The notes under the pieces: model-generated
What the model was told of the DNA's origin: nothing
The model's database searches: none
The model's input: the letters and a program-made list of their open reading frames with translations, nothing else
Program-made: the position numbers and the translations under genes
Source of the DNA: Lentzea aerocolonigenes
GTDB taxonomy: Bacteria > Actinomycetota > Actinomycetes > Mycobacteriales > Pseudonocardiaceae
Length of the DNA: 64,000 nucleotides
Direction: 5' to 3'
Assembly (NCBI RefSeq): GCF_000974445.1
Contig: NZ_BBOJ01000008.1
Coordinates: 310,001 to 374,000 of the forward strand
In this document: positions 51,243 to 58,712 of the stretch, piece after piece
Position numbering within the stretch: position 1 is the first letter of the stretch
Layout of the letters: every line of letters starts with the position of its first letter

Positions 51243-51952
51243 GACTGCTCGTCCTCGGGGACTCGCTGTCGTTCTTCGGGCCGTCCGGGCCGTTACCGGC
51301 TGATCACCCTCGGCTGTGGCACAACATCTGCGCCGCGGAACTGGGTGGTTCGGCGGAGCTGGCGGCCGGGTTCGGGTGGACGGCACGCGATGCCTGGTGG
51401 GCGTTGACCGGGGATCCGCGGATCTGGTCGTTGCTGCCTCGTACGGACGTGCTGGTGTTCGCGGTGGGCAGCATGGACACGTTGCCCTCGCCGTTGCCCA
51501 CGTATCTGCGCGAGGGGCTGCGTTATGTGCGGCCGGACTGGCTGCGGCGGTGGGTCCGTGAGCGCTACAAGGCGGCTCAACCGCTGTTGGCGCCCTACGC
51601 GCGCGCGTCGCTGCCTCCTGCACTGACCGCGCGCTATCTGCGGGACATGCTCCAGTCGGTGCGCAACCTCCAGTACACGATGCCGGCGATCGGGATCGTG
51701 CCGTCGGTGCACCGCGCGGAAACGTACGCGTCCGCGCATCAGGGGCACACGGCTGCGGTTGCGGCCGTGCGCGAGTGGGCCGCACGTGCGGACGTGCCGC
51801 TGCTGGACCTGCCGGCCGTGATCGGGGAGCACGTGCGGTCCGGTGCCGGGAATCCGGACGGGATGCACTGGGGCTGGGAGGGGCACGAGCTCGTCGGCAA
51901 GGCGATGGCCGCGCTGATCTCGTCCGTGGCGTTGAGTCCCTCGGAGGAGTGA
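51239..51952 (+). CDS. octT: SGNH hydrolase-like acyltransferase (OctT-like)
   Basis: 237 residues from a TTG that overlaps the gpgP stop (TTGA). The SGNH block I is LVLGDSLSFFG with nucleophile Ser, and the catalytic Asp/His block is DGMHWGWEGHELVG. In mycobacteria the gene at this position (Rv2418c) encodes diglucosylglycerate octanoyltransferase, which adds octanoate to the primer of methylglucose lipopolysaccharide. Assignment rests on fold plus gene order. No signal peptide is seen, which fits a cytosolic acyltransferase. Confidence 0.83.
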   Translation: MRLLVLGDSLSFFGPSGPLPADHPRLWHNICAAELGGSAELAAGFGWTARDAWWALTGDPRIWSLLPRTDVLVFAVGSMDTLPSPLPTYLREGLRYVRPDWLRRWVRERYKAAQPLLAPYARASLPPALTARYLRDMLQSVRNLQYTMPAIGIVPSVHRAETYASAHQGHTAAVAAVREWAARADVPLLDLPAVIGEHVRSGAGNPDGMHWGWEGHELVGKAMAALISSVALSPSEE

Positions 51953-51972
51953 GCCCCGTAGGCTCGTCGCTC

Positions 51973-52866
51973 GTGCGCATCTCCATCGTCACCGACTCCA
52001 CGGCATACCTGCCCGAGGGGTTCGCGAAGCGCCATTCGATCACCGTGGTGCCGCTGCACGTCGCGGTGGACGGCGCGGGACGTCTCGACGGCGTGGACTT
52101 CGGCCCGTTCGAGCTGGCCGCCGCACTGGCCGAGCACCGCCGAGTGACCACGTCGCGTCCCACACCCGGCGAGATGGCTGACGTGTACCGGGACGTGCTG
52201 TCGTCGTCCGACGCGGTCGTGTCGATTCATCTCTCTCGTGAGCTGTCGGGCACGTGGGAGGCCGCACGGCTGGCTGCCGAGGAGATCGACCCGTCTCGCA
52301 TCCGTGTGGTCGACTCGCGCTCGACGGGCATGGGGCTCGGGTTCTCGGTGTTGCGCGCCTGTGCTGCTGTCACCGCTGGGCGGACCCACGCCGAGGTCGA
52401 GGAGGCCGCGTCGTCCGCTGCCCGGGAGAGCCGGATGTTCTTCTGCCTCGAGACGCTGGAGCACCTGCGCCGGGGCGGCCGGATCGGCACGGCGGCCGCG
52501 CTGGTGGGGACCGCGCTGGCCGTGAAGCCGTTGCTGCACATGGACGACGGCCGGATCGTGCCGTTGGAGAAGGTGCGCACGATGAGCCGCGCCGTGGGCC
52601 GTCTGGTCGACCTGGCGGCGGCCGCGGCGGGTGACGGGCCGGTGGGCCTGGCCGTGCACCACCTGGCCGCTCCCGAACGCGCCGCGGAGCTGGCGACGCG
52701 CCTGGACGAGCGCCTGCCCGGCTCCACGGGATGCGTGATCTCGGAGGTCGGCGCGGTGATCGGCGCTCACACGGGCCCGGGGGTGCTGGGCGTGGTGGTG
52801 CTGCCGGGAGGACCCGACAGCCTCCCACAGACCCCCGACAATTCCCCGTCCCCGAGCCGTGAGTGA
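51973..52866 (+). CDS. DegV family fatty-acid-binding protein
   Basis: 297 residues from GTG 51973; a GTG at 51949 that overlaps the octT stop (GTGA) is also possible. Family marks are VRISIVTDSTAYLP, TSRPTPGEM, SIHLSRELSGTW and VDSRSTGMGLG. DegV/FakB proteins hold a fatty acid for phosphorylation by a FakA-type kinase. Placement after OctT, an octanoyl transferase, is conserved and suggests a fatty-acid supply link, but this is not shown. Confidence 0.9.
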   Translation: MRISIVTDSTAYLPEGFAKRHSITVVPLHVAVDGAGRLDGVDFGPFELAAALAEHRRVTTSRPTPGEMADVYRDVLSSSDAVVSIHLSRELSGTWEAARLAAEEIDPSRIRVVDSRSTGMGLGFSVLRACAAVTAGRTHAEVEEAASSAARESRMFFCLETLEHLRRGGRIGTAAALVGTALAVKPLLHMDDGRIVPLEKVRTMSRAVGRLVDLAAAAAGDGPVGLAVHHLAAPERAAELATRLDERLPGSTGCVISEVGAVIGAHTGPGVLGVVVLPGGPDSLPQTPDNSPSPSRE

Positions 52867-52873
52867 TCGCGAC

Positions 52874-52900
52874 CTGTCCACAACCCGCGAGTAATCCACA
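52874..52900 (+). promoter_or_regulatory. Two DnaA-box-like sequences
   Basis: CTGTCCACA (52874-52882) and TAATCCACA (52892-52900) lie 18 bp apart between degV and comEA. The first fits the actinobacterial DnaA box (T/C)TGTCCACA; the second differs at two positions. No AT-rich unwinding region is nearby, so an origin is unlikely. Confidence 0.3.
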
Positions 52901-52953
52901 GCCACGCAACTCACCCCACCTCCCCACCCCTCCCGCTCCGTAACGTCCCCCGC

Positions 52954-53637
52954 ATGTTCCCCCGCCCCCATCCGGACGACCGCCCGAGCGAACGCCTGGC
53001 CGCCCTGGCCGACAAGGTGAGAGCCGACCCGACCCTGGTCTTCGCGCGCTCGGAGGACTCCGACGAGCACGGCCCACCCCGCCGCCGTCTCCGCCTACCG
53101 CGCCTGCCGCGCCGAGGCCTCCTCGCTCTCGGCATAGCGGTGGCGTGCACCGTGATCGGCCTGGGCAGCTGGTGGCAGAGCCCCGCCGCGGAGCAGGCGC
53201 CCGCCCTGGCCCTGGTGAGCACCACAGCCCAAGCTCCCGAGCTGGTCGTGAACGTGATAGGCGAGGTAGCCACCCCTGGCCTCGTGACGGTGACATCAGG
53301 CGCCCGAGTGGCCGACGCCGTCCGCCTGGCAGGCGGCCCGAAACCGGGCACGGACCTCCACGACCTGAACCTCGCCCGCAAACTCACCGACGGCGAACAG
53401 ATCGCGGTGGGCATCCCACCTCAGGCACCAGCAGGCGCCGTCCCGTCAAAGCTGAACCTGAACTCCGCCACCGCGACAGAACTGGACGCCCTCCCCGGCG
53501 TGGGCCCGGTGACGGCCCAACGCATCGTGGACCGCCGCACCCGCAAAGGCCCGTTCGCCTCGGTAGACGACCTCCGCGACGTGGAAGGCATAGGCGACTC
53601 GAAGCTGGCCAAGCTTGCGGACCTGGTCCACACATGA
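52954..53637 (+). CDS. comEA: ComEA-like helix-hairpin-helix DNA-binding protein
   Basis: 227 residues. A cytosolic N-terminus precedes one membrane helix (about 56-73, LLALGIAVACTVIGLGSWW). An SLBB-like domain follows (VNVIGEVATPGLVTV) and then two HhH motifs (LNLNSATATELDALPGVGPVTAQRIV, DVEGIGDSKLAKL). ComEA binds incoming DNA outside the membrane and passes it to ComEC, encoded just downstream. Actinobacterial copies are conserved even where natural transformation is not known. The stop overlaps the next start (ATGA). Confidence 0.94.
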   Translation: MFPRPHPDDRPSERLAALADKVRADPTLVFARSEDSDEHGPPRRRLRLPRLPRRGLLALGIAVACTVIGLGSWWQSPAAEQAPALALVSTTAQAPELVVNVIGEVATPGLVTVTSGARVADAVRLAGGPKPGTDLHDLNLARKLTDGEQIAVGIPPQAPAGAVPSKLNLNSATATELDALPGVGPVTAQRIVDRRTRKGPFASVDDLRDVEGIGDSKLAKLADLVHT

Positions 53638-53981
53638 CCCTCGCCACCACCGCCCTGGCCCTCTCCGCCCGCACCAAAGCCCACCTCCACCACCTGACCG
53701 TGACCACGGCCGTGGCCCTCTACGCCCGCACGAGAGCCCAGTTCCACCACCTGACCCACCCCGCAACCCTCCACGCCGACCACAACCACCCCCATCAGGC
53801 CGTCAGCCTCGACTTCCGCCTCCACCGCCCCGCCACCCCGAGACGCCGCCGCCTCAACCCCCTGAAAACCGCAGTCCGCCGCCTCCTGGCCGCCTACCAA
53901 CTGCCCCCGCTCCCTCCGCCTCACCCACTCCCTCTGGCGCCGGAGCGTCCGCAGTGCCGCTTGTGCGCCGCAACCTCCTAG
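53634..53981 (+). CDS. Small His-rich protein with internal duplication, coupled to comEA
   Basis: 115 residues from an ATG overlapping the comEA stop (ATGA). Residues 5-21 and 24-40 are near copies: TTALALSARTKAHLHHLT and TTAVALYARTRAQFHHLT. A Pro/Arg-rich middle and a final CRLC pair follow. High third-position GC and the overlap favour a real gene, but the low-complexity composition leaves doubt. No family is recognised. Its place between the two DNA-uptake genes might mean a DNA-binding or adapter role. Confidence 0.5.
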   Translation: MTLATTALALSARTKAHLHHLTVTTAVALYARTRAQFHHLTHPATLHADHNHPHQAVSLDFRLHRPATPRRRRLNPLKTAVRRLLAAYQLPPLPPPHPLPLAPERPQCRLCAATS

Positions 53982-54087
53982 CCCTGCGCGTCGGGCGCTC
54001 GCCAAGTCATCCGTCCGCTGACCGCTCACGTGGGCCAGCCCTGCTCCCACCCAGACAACCCCTAGTTGCCCTCATCAGGAGCCACTC

Positions 54088-54450
54088 GTGTCCGTCCACC
54101 TCCCCAACAAGCCCCGCCACGCCTCCACCGGCCACTACGCGACCGCTCAGCCCAAAGCCACCCGCCACGACAGCCGGACCCCGAGCCCTGCTCAACCTCG
54201 CGACGACGGCCGGACCCCGAGTCCTCCTCGAGCTCGCGACGACGGCCGAGTCCCGAGTCCTCGTCGAGCTCGCGACGACGGCCGAGTCCCGAGCCCTCCT
54301 CAACCCCGCCACCACAGCCAGACCCCGATCCCTCCCCAACCCCGCCACCACAGCCAAGCCCCAAGCCCTCCCCAACCCCGGCAAGGCAGCCCAACCCCTG
54401 ATCCCAGCTCCACCCAGGGGAGGCCCGGATGGTCCGCAAACACCAGGTAG
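54088..54450 (+). CDS. Possible repeat protein between comEA and comEC
   Basis: 120 residues from a GTG with CAGGAG six bases upstream. It translates the 36-bp repeat tract as 12-residue units like RDDGRVPSPPRA. It overlaps the comEC start by 22 bases. Another frame over the same DNA is also open (units such as LATTAGPRVLLE), so which frame is used, if either, is unclear. Confidence 0.35.
   Translation: MSVHLPNKPRHASTGHYATAQPKATRHDSRTPSPAQPRDDGRTPSPPRARDDGRVPSPRRARDDGRVPSPPQPRHHSQTPIPPQPRHHSQAPSPPQPRQGSPTPDPSSTQGRPGWSANTR
54155..54406 (+). repeat. Seven tandem 36-bp repeats
   Basis: Units start at 54155, 54191, 54227, 54263, 54299, 54335 and 54371. Units two to four share CTCGCGACGACGGCC and GAGTCC/GAGCCCTC; units five and six share CCCCGCCACCACAGCCA. 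The period is a multiple of three, so copy changes keep the reading frame. The last unit is degenerate. Confidence 0.9.
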
Positions 54451-57224
54451 CCCACGACTACCGCTTGGTCCCAGCCGCAGCATCCGTCTGGACCACCGCC
54501 GCGGCCGGCCTCTTCATCGGCTGGCAAGCGGCAGTCCTGACCGGACTGACAGCCGGAACGATCGGCTTCGCGGCCTTGCGAAGAGCGTGGTGGACCAGAA
54601 CCTGTGCGATAGCCCTCCTGATCTCCGGACCGGTCGCAGCGGCCTGGGTCGGCGGCCACGTCCTCAGGGCCGAAACCCACCCGCTTCGTCTGGCCGCCAA
54701 CGAAGGCCGCAGCACCACCCTGACCGTCGAGCTCAGCACCAGACCGCGCGGCATCCGGGCCGAGGGCTTCGGCGGCCACCAGGCCGGTGTCGACCACGTG
54801 GTCATCACCGCGACCGCGAACGGCGCCCAGCTCGTGCTGCTCGCACCAGCGGCGAAGTGGCGGGATCTGTTGCCAGGCCAGGAAGTCACGGTCAAAGGCA
54901 CGCTCGCGCCACCTCGGGGCGGTGACCTCGCCTCGGCGATGTTGAGGGTTCGCGGCCCGCCGATCGACCCTCAGCCGCCTCCGGTCTGGCAGAGCTGGGC
55001 GGACGAGCTCCGAGACGGCCTGCGACGAGCCAGTGGCGTTCTCGGCGACGAGGAGGCCGGGTTGCTGCCGGCGCTCGTGGTGGGTGACACCGAGCAGATG
55101 GTGCCGCGCATCGTGGACGAGTTCCGGACCGCGGGCCTGGCTCACCTGCTCGCGGTGAGCGGCGCGAATCTTGCCATCGTGTGCGGGGTGGTCTACCTGC
55201 TGCTGCGACGTCTCGGGCCGCGGAAGGCGGCCGTTGCGGCGATGGTGACGCTCGTCGGGTTCGTGGTCCTGGCCGGGCCCGAGCCCAGCGTCCTCAGGGC
55301 CGCGGTCATGGGTGCCGTCGCCTTGCTGGCGTTGGTGCTGGGGCGGGAGCGGTCCACGTTGCCGAGCCTCGCGGCCGCCGTGCTGGTGCTGGTGTTCGTT
55401 GATCCGGCACTGGGTGGTGATCCGGGGTTCGCGTTGTCGGTGGTCGCGACGGCGGCGTTGGTGCTCGTCGCGCCGAAGTGGGCGCGGGCGCTCAAGCAAC
55501 ACGGTGTGCCGAACGGACTGGCCGAGGCGATCGTGGTGCCGACGGCCGCGAGTCTTGCCACGGCTCCCGTGGTGGCCGGGCTGTCCGGTCAGGTGAGCCT
55601 CGTGTCGGTGGTGGCCAACCTGGTCGCCGGGCCGGTGGTCGCGCCGGCGACGGTGCTGGGTGTGGTGGCGGCGGTGACAGCGCCGCTCTGGCCCGCAGCT
55701 GCGGAGCTGGTGACCCACGTCGCCGGGCCCGCGGTGACGTGGCTGATCCAGGTCGGGCGGCAGGCGGCGGCCGTGCCCGGTGCGTCGGTCACCTGGCCCG
55801 AGGGATGGGTCGGGGCGATCGCGCTGGTCGCTGTCGTGGCGGCAACAGTGTTGTTGCTGCGGCTGAAGAAGACGCGGACGTTGGTCGTCGCGGTGCTCGT
55901 CGGCGGGTTCGTGGTGCTGGTGCCGTTGAAGGTAGTGGCTCCGGTCTGGCCGCCGGACGGGTGGAAGGTCGTCAGCTGCGATGTCGGGCAGGGCGACGCG
56001 CTCGTTCTCGCCACTGACGACGCGGACCGAGCGGTCGTCGTGGACACCGGGCCCGATCCCGGCGCGGTCGACCGGTGCCTGAAGACGTTGGGGATCAAGA
56101 GGATTCCGCTCGTGGTGCTGACGCATCTGCACGCGGATCACGTCGGCGGTCTCGCCGCGGTGCTCACCGGGCGTGCGGTGGGTGTGGTGGCGGTGGGTCC
56201 GCTCAAGGAGCCCGCGTGGGCGTGGAGGGAGGTCAGCGAGCAGGCCCGCGCACACGGCGTGCGAGTGGTGGAACCGAAGGCGGGCGAACGGTTCGCCTTG
56301 CCAGGACTGGAGTTGGAGGTGCTCGGACCTCGGCGGCCGCCGGTCGCCCAGGACACCAACACGATGGTGAACGACTACTCGCTGGTGCTCAAGGCGCACA
56401 CCAGAGCGGGTCGTGTGCTGCTCACCGGTGACGTCGAGCTGGCCGGCCAGGCGGCGTTGCTGGGGGAGCGGGACCTCGTGGCCGAGGTGCTCAAGGTGCC
56501 GCACCACGGCTCGCGGTACTCGCTGCCCGCGTTCCTCAAGGCCGTGCGGCCGCGAGTGGCGCTGGTGAGCGTCGGCACGGGCAACAGGTACGGCCATCCG
56601 AGCCCGCACGTGCTCGACGTGTTGCGGGCGGGAGGCGCCCTGGTGCTGCGCACGGACAAGGACGGCGACCTGGCGGTGTTGCCAGGAAACCGAATCGTAC
56701 GAAGGAGAAGAGATGAACGACGTCTGGGTCAGGCTGTTCAACGGGCGTCACCCGATCCCCGGTGGCACGCCGGGGCTCGCGTGGGCGCTGTGGCAGATGA
56801 ACTACTCCGCAACGCCGTGGCCGCACGAAGAGCTGAAACCCGATTTCGGTTTCTACATCTGCGAAACACTCGAAGACGGCACGCGCGCGCTCACGTACAA
56901 GGCGATCACCACACACGTGCTGCCGCCCACGAAGGCCGCGAAACCGGAGGAGGCTTACGACCTCATGTCGGAGTTCGTGTTCGACGACGACCTGAGGATC
57001 ACGCCGCAGGACTGGCACGACTACCACTACAACGCGCTCAAGGCGGAATGCCCCTGGCCGCAACGGATCGTGGCGTGGCGCGCGGAGGTGAGGCCGGTCG
57101 GACCGCACGTGATGGAGAGCCTGCAACGGTTTCCGCGCACCGGCTGGCTCAGGACCGACGCGATTTCCTTCTGACACAACGCGGTCCGGGGACGTGTGAG
57201 CGTCCCCGGACCGGAAGGAGGTGA
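54429..57224 (+). CDS. comEC: ComEC/Rec2 DNA-uptake channel with anomalous open 3' end
   Basis: 931 residues from ATG 54429 (GGGGAGG six bases upstream). The N-terminal DUF4131-like domain and the competence domain (about 210-460, LLAVSGANLAIVCGVVYLL) hold some ten membrane helices. The beta-lactamase-fold nuclease domain (515-760) has LTHLHADHVGG and VPHHGSRYS. ComEC conducts single-stranded DNA into the cytosol. Conserved sequence ends near codon 760 (LAVLPGNRIV, about 56700), but no stop occurs there. The frame runs another 165 Arg/Ala/His-rich residues through the whole of the next gene. A lost stop, a frameshift or an insertion is likely. Confidence 0.88.
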   Translation: MVRKHQVAHDYRLVPAAASVWTTAAAGLFIGWQAAVLTGLTAGTIGFAALRRAWWTRTCAIALLISGPVAAAWVGGHVLRAETHPLRLAANEGRSTTLTVELSTRPRGIRAEGFGGHQAGVDHVVITATANGAQLVLLAPAAKWRDLLPGQEVTVKGTLAPPRGGDLASAMLRVRGPPIDPQPPPVWQSWADELRDGLRRASGVLGDEEAGLLPALVVGDTEQMVPRIVDEFRTAGLAHLLAVSGANLAIVCGVVYLLLRRLGPRKAAVAAMVTLVGFVVLAGPEPSVLRAAVMGAVALLALVLGRERSTLPSLAAAVLVLVFVDPALGGDPGFALSVVATAALVLVAPKWARALKQHGVPNGLAEAIVVPTAASLATAPVVAGLSGQVSLVSVVANLVAGPVVAPATVLGVVAAVTAPLWPAAAELVTHVAGPAVTWLIQVGRQAAAVPGASVTWPEGWVGAIALVAVVAATVLLLRLKKTRTLVVAVLVGGFVVLVPLKVVAPVWPPDGWKVVSCDVGQGDALVLATDDADRAVVVDTGPDPGAVDRCLKTLGIKRIPLVVLTHLHADHVGGLAAVLTGRAVGVVAVGPLKEPAWAWREVSEQARAHGVRVVEPKAGERFALPGLELEVLGPRRPPVAQDTNTMVNDYSLVLKAHTRAGRVLLTGDVELAGQAALLGERDLVAEVLKVPHHGSRYSLPAFLKAVRPRVALVSVGTGNRYGHPSPHVLDVLRAGGALVLRTDKDGDLAVLPGNRIVRRRRDERRLGQAVQRASPDPRWHAGARVGAVADELLRNAVAARRAETRFRFLHLRNTRRRHARAHVQGDHHTRAAAHEGRETGGGLRPHVGVRVRRRPEDHAAGLARLPLQRAQGGMPLAATDRGVARGGEAGRTARDGEPATVSAHRLAQDRRDFLLTQRGPGTCERPRTGRR
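56713..57174 (+). CDS. Hypothetical protein overlapping the comEC tail
   Basis: 153 residues from an ATG with GAAGGAGAAGAG just upstream. Composition is balanced and rich in Trp, Tyr, Phe and Asp (WALWQMNYSATPWPHEELKP, FVFDDDLRITPQDWHDYHYN), unlike the overlapping comEC frame, so this frame is the likelier gene. No family is recognised. It has no signal peptide or membrane helix. It ends about 50 bases before the convergent thrC stop. Confidence 0.75.
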   Translation: MNDVWVRLFNGRHPIPGGTPGLAWALWQMNYSATPWPHEELKPDFGFYICETLEDGTRALTYKAITTHVLPPTKAAKPEEAYDLMSEFVFDDDLRITPQDWHDYHYNALKAECPWPQRIVAWRAEVRPVGPHVMESLQRFPRTGWLRTDAISF

Positions 57225-58481
57225 CTAGCCCAGCGCCTTGATGACGGCCTCGGCCGACGGTGGGACCGTCGCGCGCGGGCCGATCGTGTCGCCGAGCGCG
57301 TCGAGGGTCTTGAGGCCGTCGCCGGTGATGAGCAGCACGGTCTCGCCGTCCGGGTCGAGCTGGCCCGCCTCGATCAGCTTCTTCGCCGTTGCCACGGTCA
57401 CGCCGCCGGCGGTCTCGGCGAAGATGCCCTCGGTGCGGGCGAGGAGCTTGATGCCCTCGACGACCTCTTCGTCGGTCACGTCCTCGATGGCACCGTTGGT
57501 GCGGCGTACCGCGTCGAGGACGTAGGGGCCGTCGGCCGGGGCGCCGATCGCCAGCGAGCGGGCGATGGTGTCCGGGCGGACCGGGCGGATGACGTCGTGG
57601 CCTTCCTTGTACGCGGCGGAGACCGGGCTGCAGCCGGTGGCCTGGGCGCCGAACACGCGGTACGGGGTGGCCTCGACCAGGTCGAGCTGGCCGAGCTCGC
57701 GGAACGCCTTGTCGACCTTGGTGAGCTGCGAGCCGGACGCGATCGGCACCACGATCTGGTCGGGCAGGCGCCAGCCCAGCTGTTCGGCGACCTCGTAGCC
57801 GAGGGTCTTCGAGCCCTCCGCGTAGTACGGGCGGACGTTGACGTTCACGAACGCCCAGTCCTCGTGCTCCGCGGCGAGTTCCTGGGCCAGGCGGTTCACG
57901 TCGTCGTAGTTGCCGTCGACGGCGATCAGGGCGCCTTCGTAGACCGCGCTCATCAGGATCTTGGCGCGCTCGAGAGAGGAGGGAACCAGCACGACCGACT
58001 GCCAGCCCGCGCGGGCGGCGGCCGCGGCGACGGCGTTCGCCAGGTTGCCGGTGGACGGGCAGGCCAGGACCTTGAAGCCGAGCTCACGGGCCGCGGCGAG
58101 GGCCACGCCGACCACGCGGTCCTTGAACGAGTGGGTGGGGTTGCCGGTGTCGTCCTTCACCCAGACCTTGCGGACGCCCAGGGCCTTGGCGAGGTTGTCG
58201 GCCTCGACCAGGCGGGTGCCGCCGGGGTCGGTGTTCGGGTGCTGTTCCACAGTGGACGGAACGGGGAGAAGGCCGCGGTAGCGCCAGATCGACTTGGGGC
58301 CGGCCTCGATGTCCTCGCGCCGGATCCTGCCGAAGTCGTAGGCCACTTCCAGCGGCCCGAAACACTCCAGACAGGCGTACTCAGCAGCGAGAGGAGTCTC
58401 ATTTCCGCATTCACGGCACAGCAGTGCACGGGCGGGGCCGAGGTCGAAGGTCGTGCTCGTGGGCACAGTGACAGCAGTCAT
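57225..58481 (-). CDS. thrC: Threonine synthase
   Basis: 418 residues from ATG 58481. An N-terminal Zn-ribbon-like segment (LLCRECGNETPLAAEYACLECFG) precedes the PLP fold. The PLP lysine is in PTHSFKDRVV, and the phosphate loop is STGNLANAVAA. The enzyme turns O-phosphohomoserine into threonine. The N-terminal Cys4 form is that of the archaeal/actinobacterial type. The ribosome site GAGGAG lies at the 3' edge of a SAM-I riboswitch (58495-58623), so expression should respond to S-adenosylmethionine. No other threonine gene is adjacent. Confidence 0.96.
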   Translation of the reverse strand: MTAVTVPTSTTFDLGPARALLCRECGNETPLAAEYACLECFGPLEVAYDFGRIRREDIEAGPKSIWRYRGLLPVPSTVEQHPNTDPGGTRLVEADNLAKALGVRKVWVKDDTGNPTHSFKDRVVGVALAAARELGFKVLACPSTGNLANAVAAAAARAGWQSVVLVPSSLERAKILMSAVYEGALIAVDGNYDDVNRLAQELAAEHEDWAFVNVNVRPYYAEGSKTLGYEVAEQLGWRLPDQIVVPIASGSQLTKVDKAFRELGQLDLVEATPYRVFGAQATGCSPVSAAYKEGHDVIRPVRPDTIARSLAIGAPADGPYVLDAVRRTNGAIEDVTDEEVVEGIKLLARTEGIFAETAGGVTVATAKKLIEAGQLDPDGETVLLITGDGLKTLDALGDTIGPRATVPPSAEAVIKALG

Positions 58482-58494
58482 CGCGAGGTATCTC

Positions 58495-58623
58495 CTCATC
58501 TTTCCCGCGAAATCGAACGGGTCGGAATTGGCACCGTGATCGTCCGCGCGCAGTGATGCACTGCGGCGCTGACGCCGGTTGCCGGGGCTTCTTCGGGCCG
58601 GTCCCTCTGCCCCTCTGGATGAG
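58495..58623 (-). promoter_or_regulatory. SAM-I (S-box) riboswitch in the thrC leader
   Basis: Read on the minus strand from 58623, all core elements of the class occur in order. These are P1 5' arm CTCATC, AGAGGGGCAGAGGGA, GGCCCGAAGAAGCCCCGGCAACC, GGTGCCAATTCC, a CCCG/CGGG P4 hairpin, and AAAGATGAG closing P1 (58495-58500 with 58618-58623). The P1 3' arm runs directly into the ribosome site GAGGAG, 10 bases before the ATG. No terminator hairpin with T-tract is present, so control is probably at translation. GAGG of the ribosome site can also pair with CCTC (58484-58487). Confidence 0.92.
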
Positions 58624-58712
58624 CGGTGTTCAGTTGTGGCCACCAAGCTACGGCAACAGTCCGCGGCTCAGCCACCGACGTCCACGATCCGGGACGTGGG
58701 AGGATGCGGAGC

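Noticed and set aside
52892..52900. Chromosomal origin of replication
   Set aside because: There are only two DnaA-like boxes, no AT-rich region and no dnaA/dnaN nearby.
54155..54406. Possible CRISPR array
   Set aside because: The units are contiguous 36-bp tandem copies with no unique spacers.
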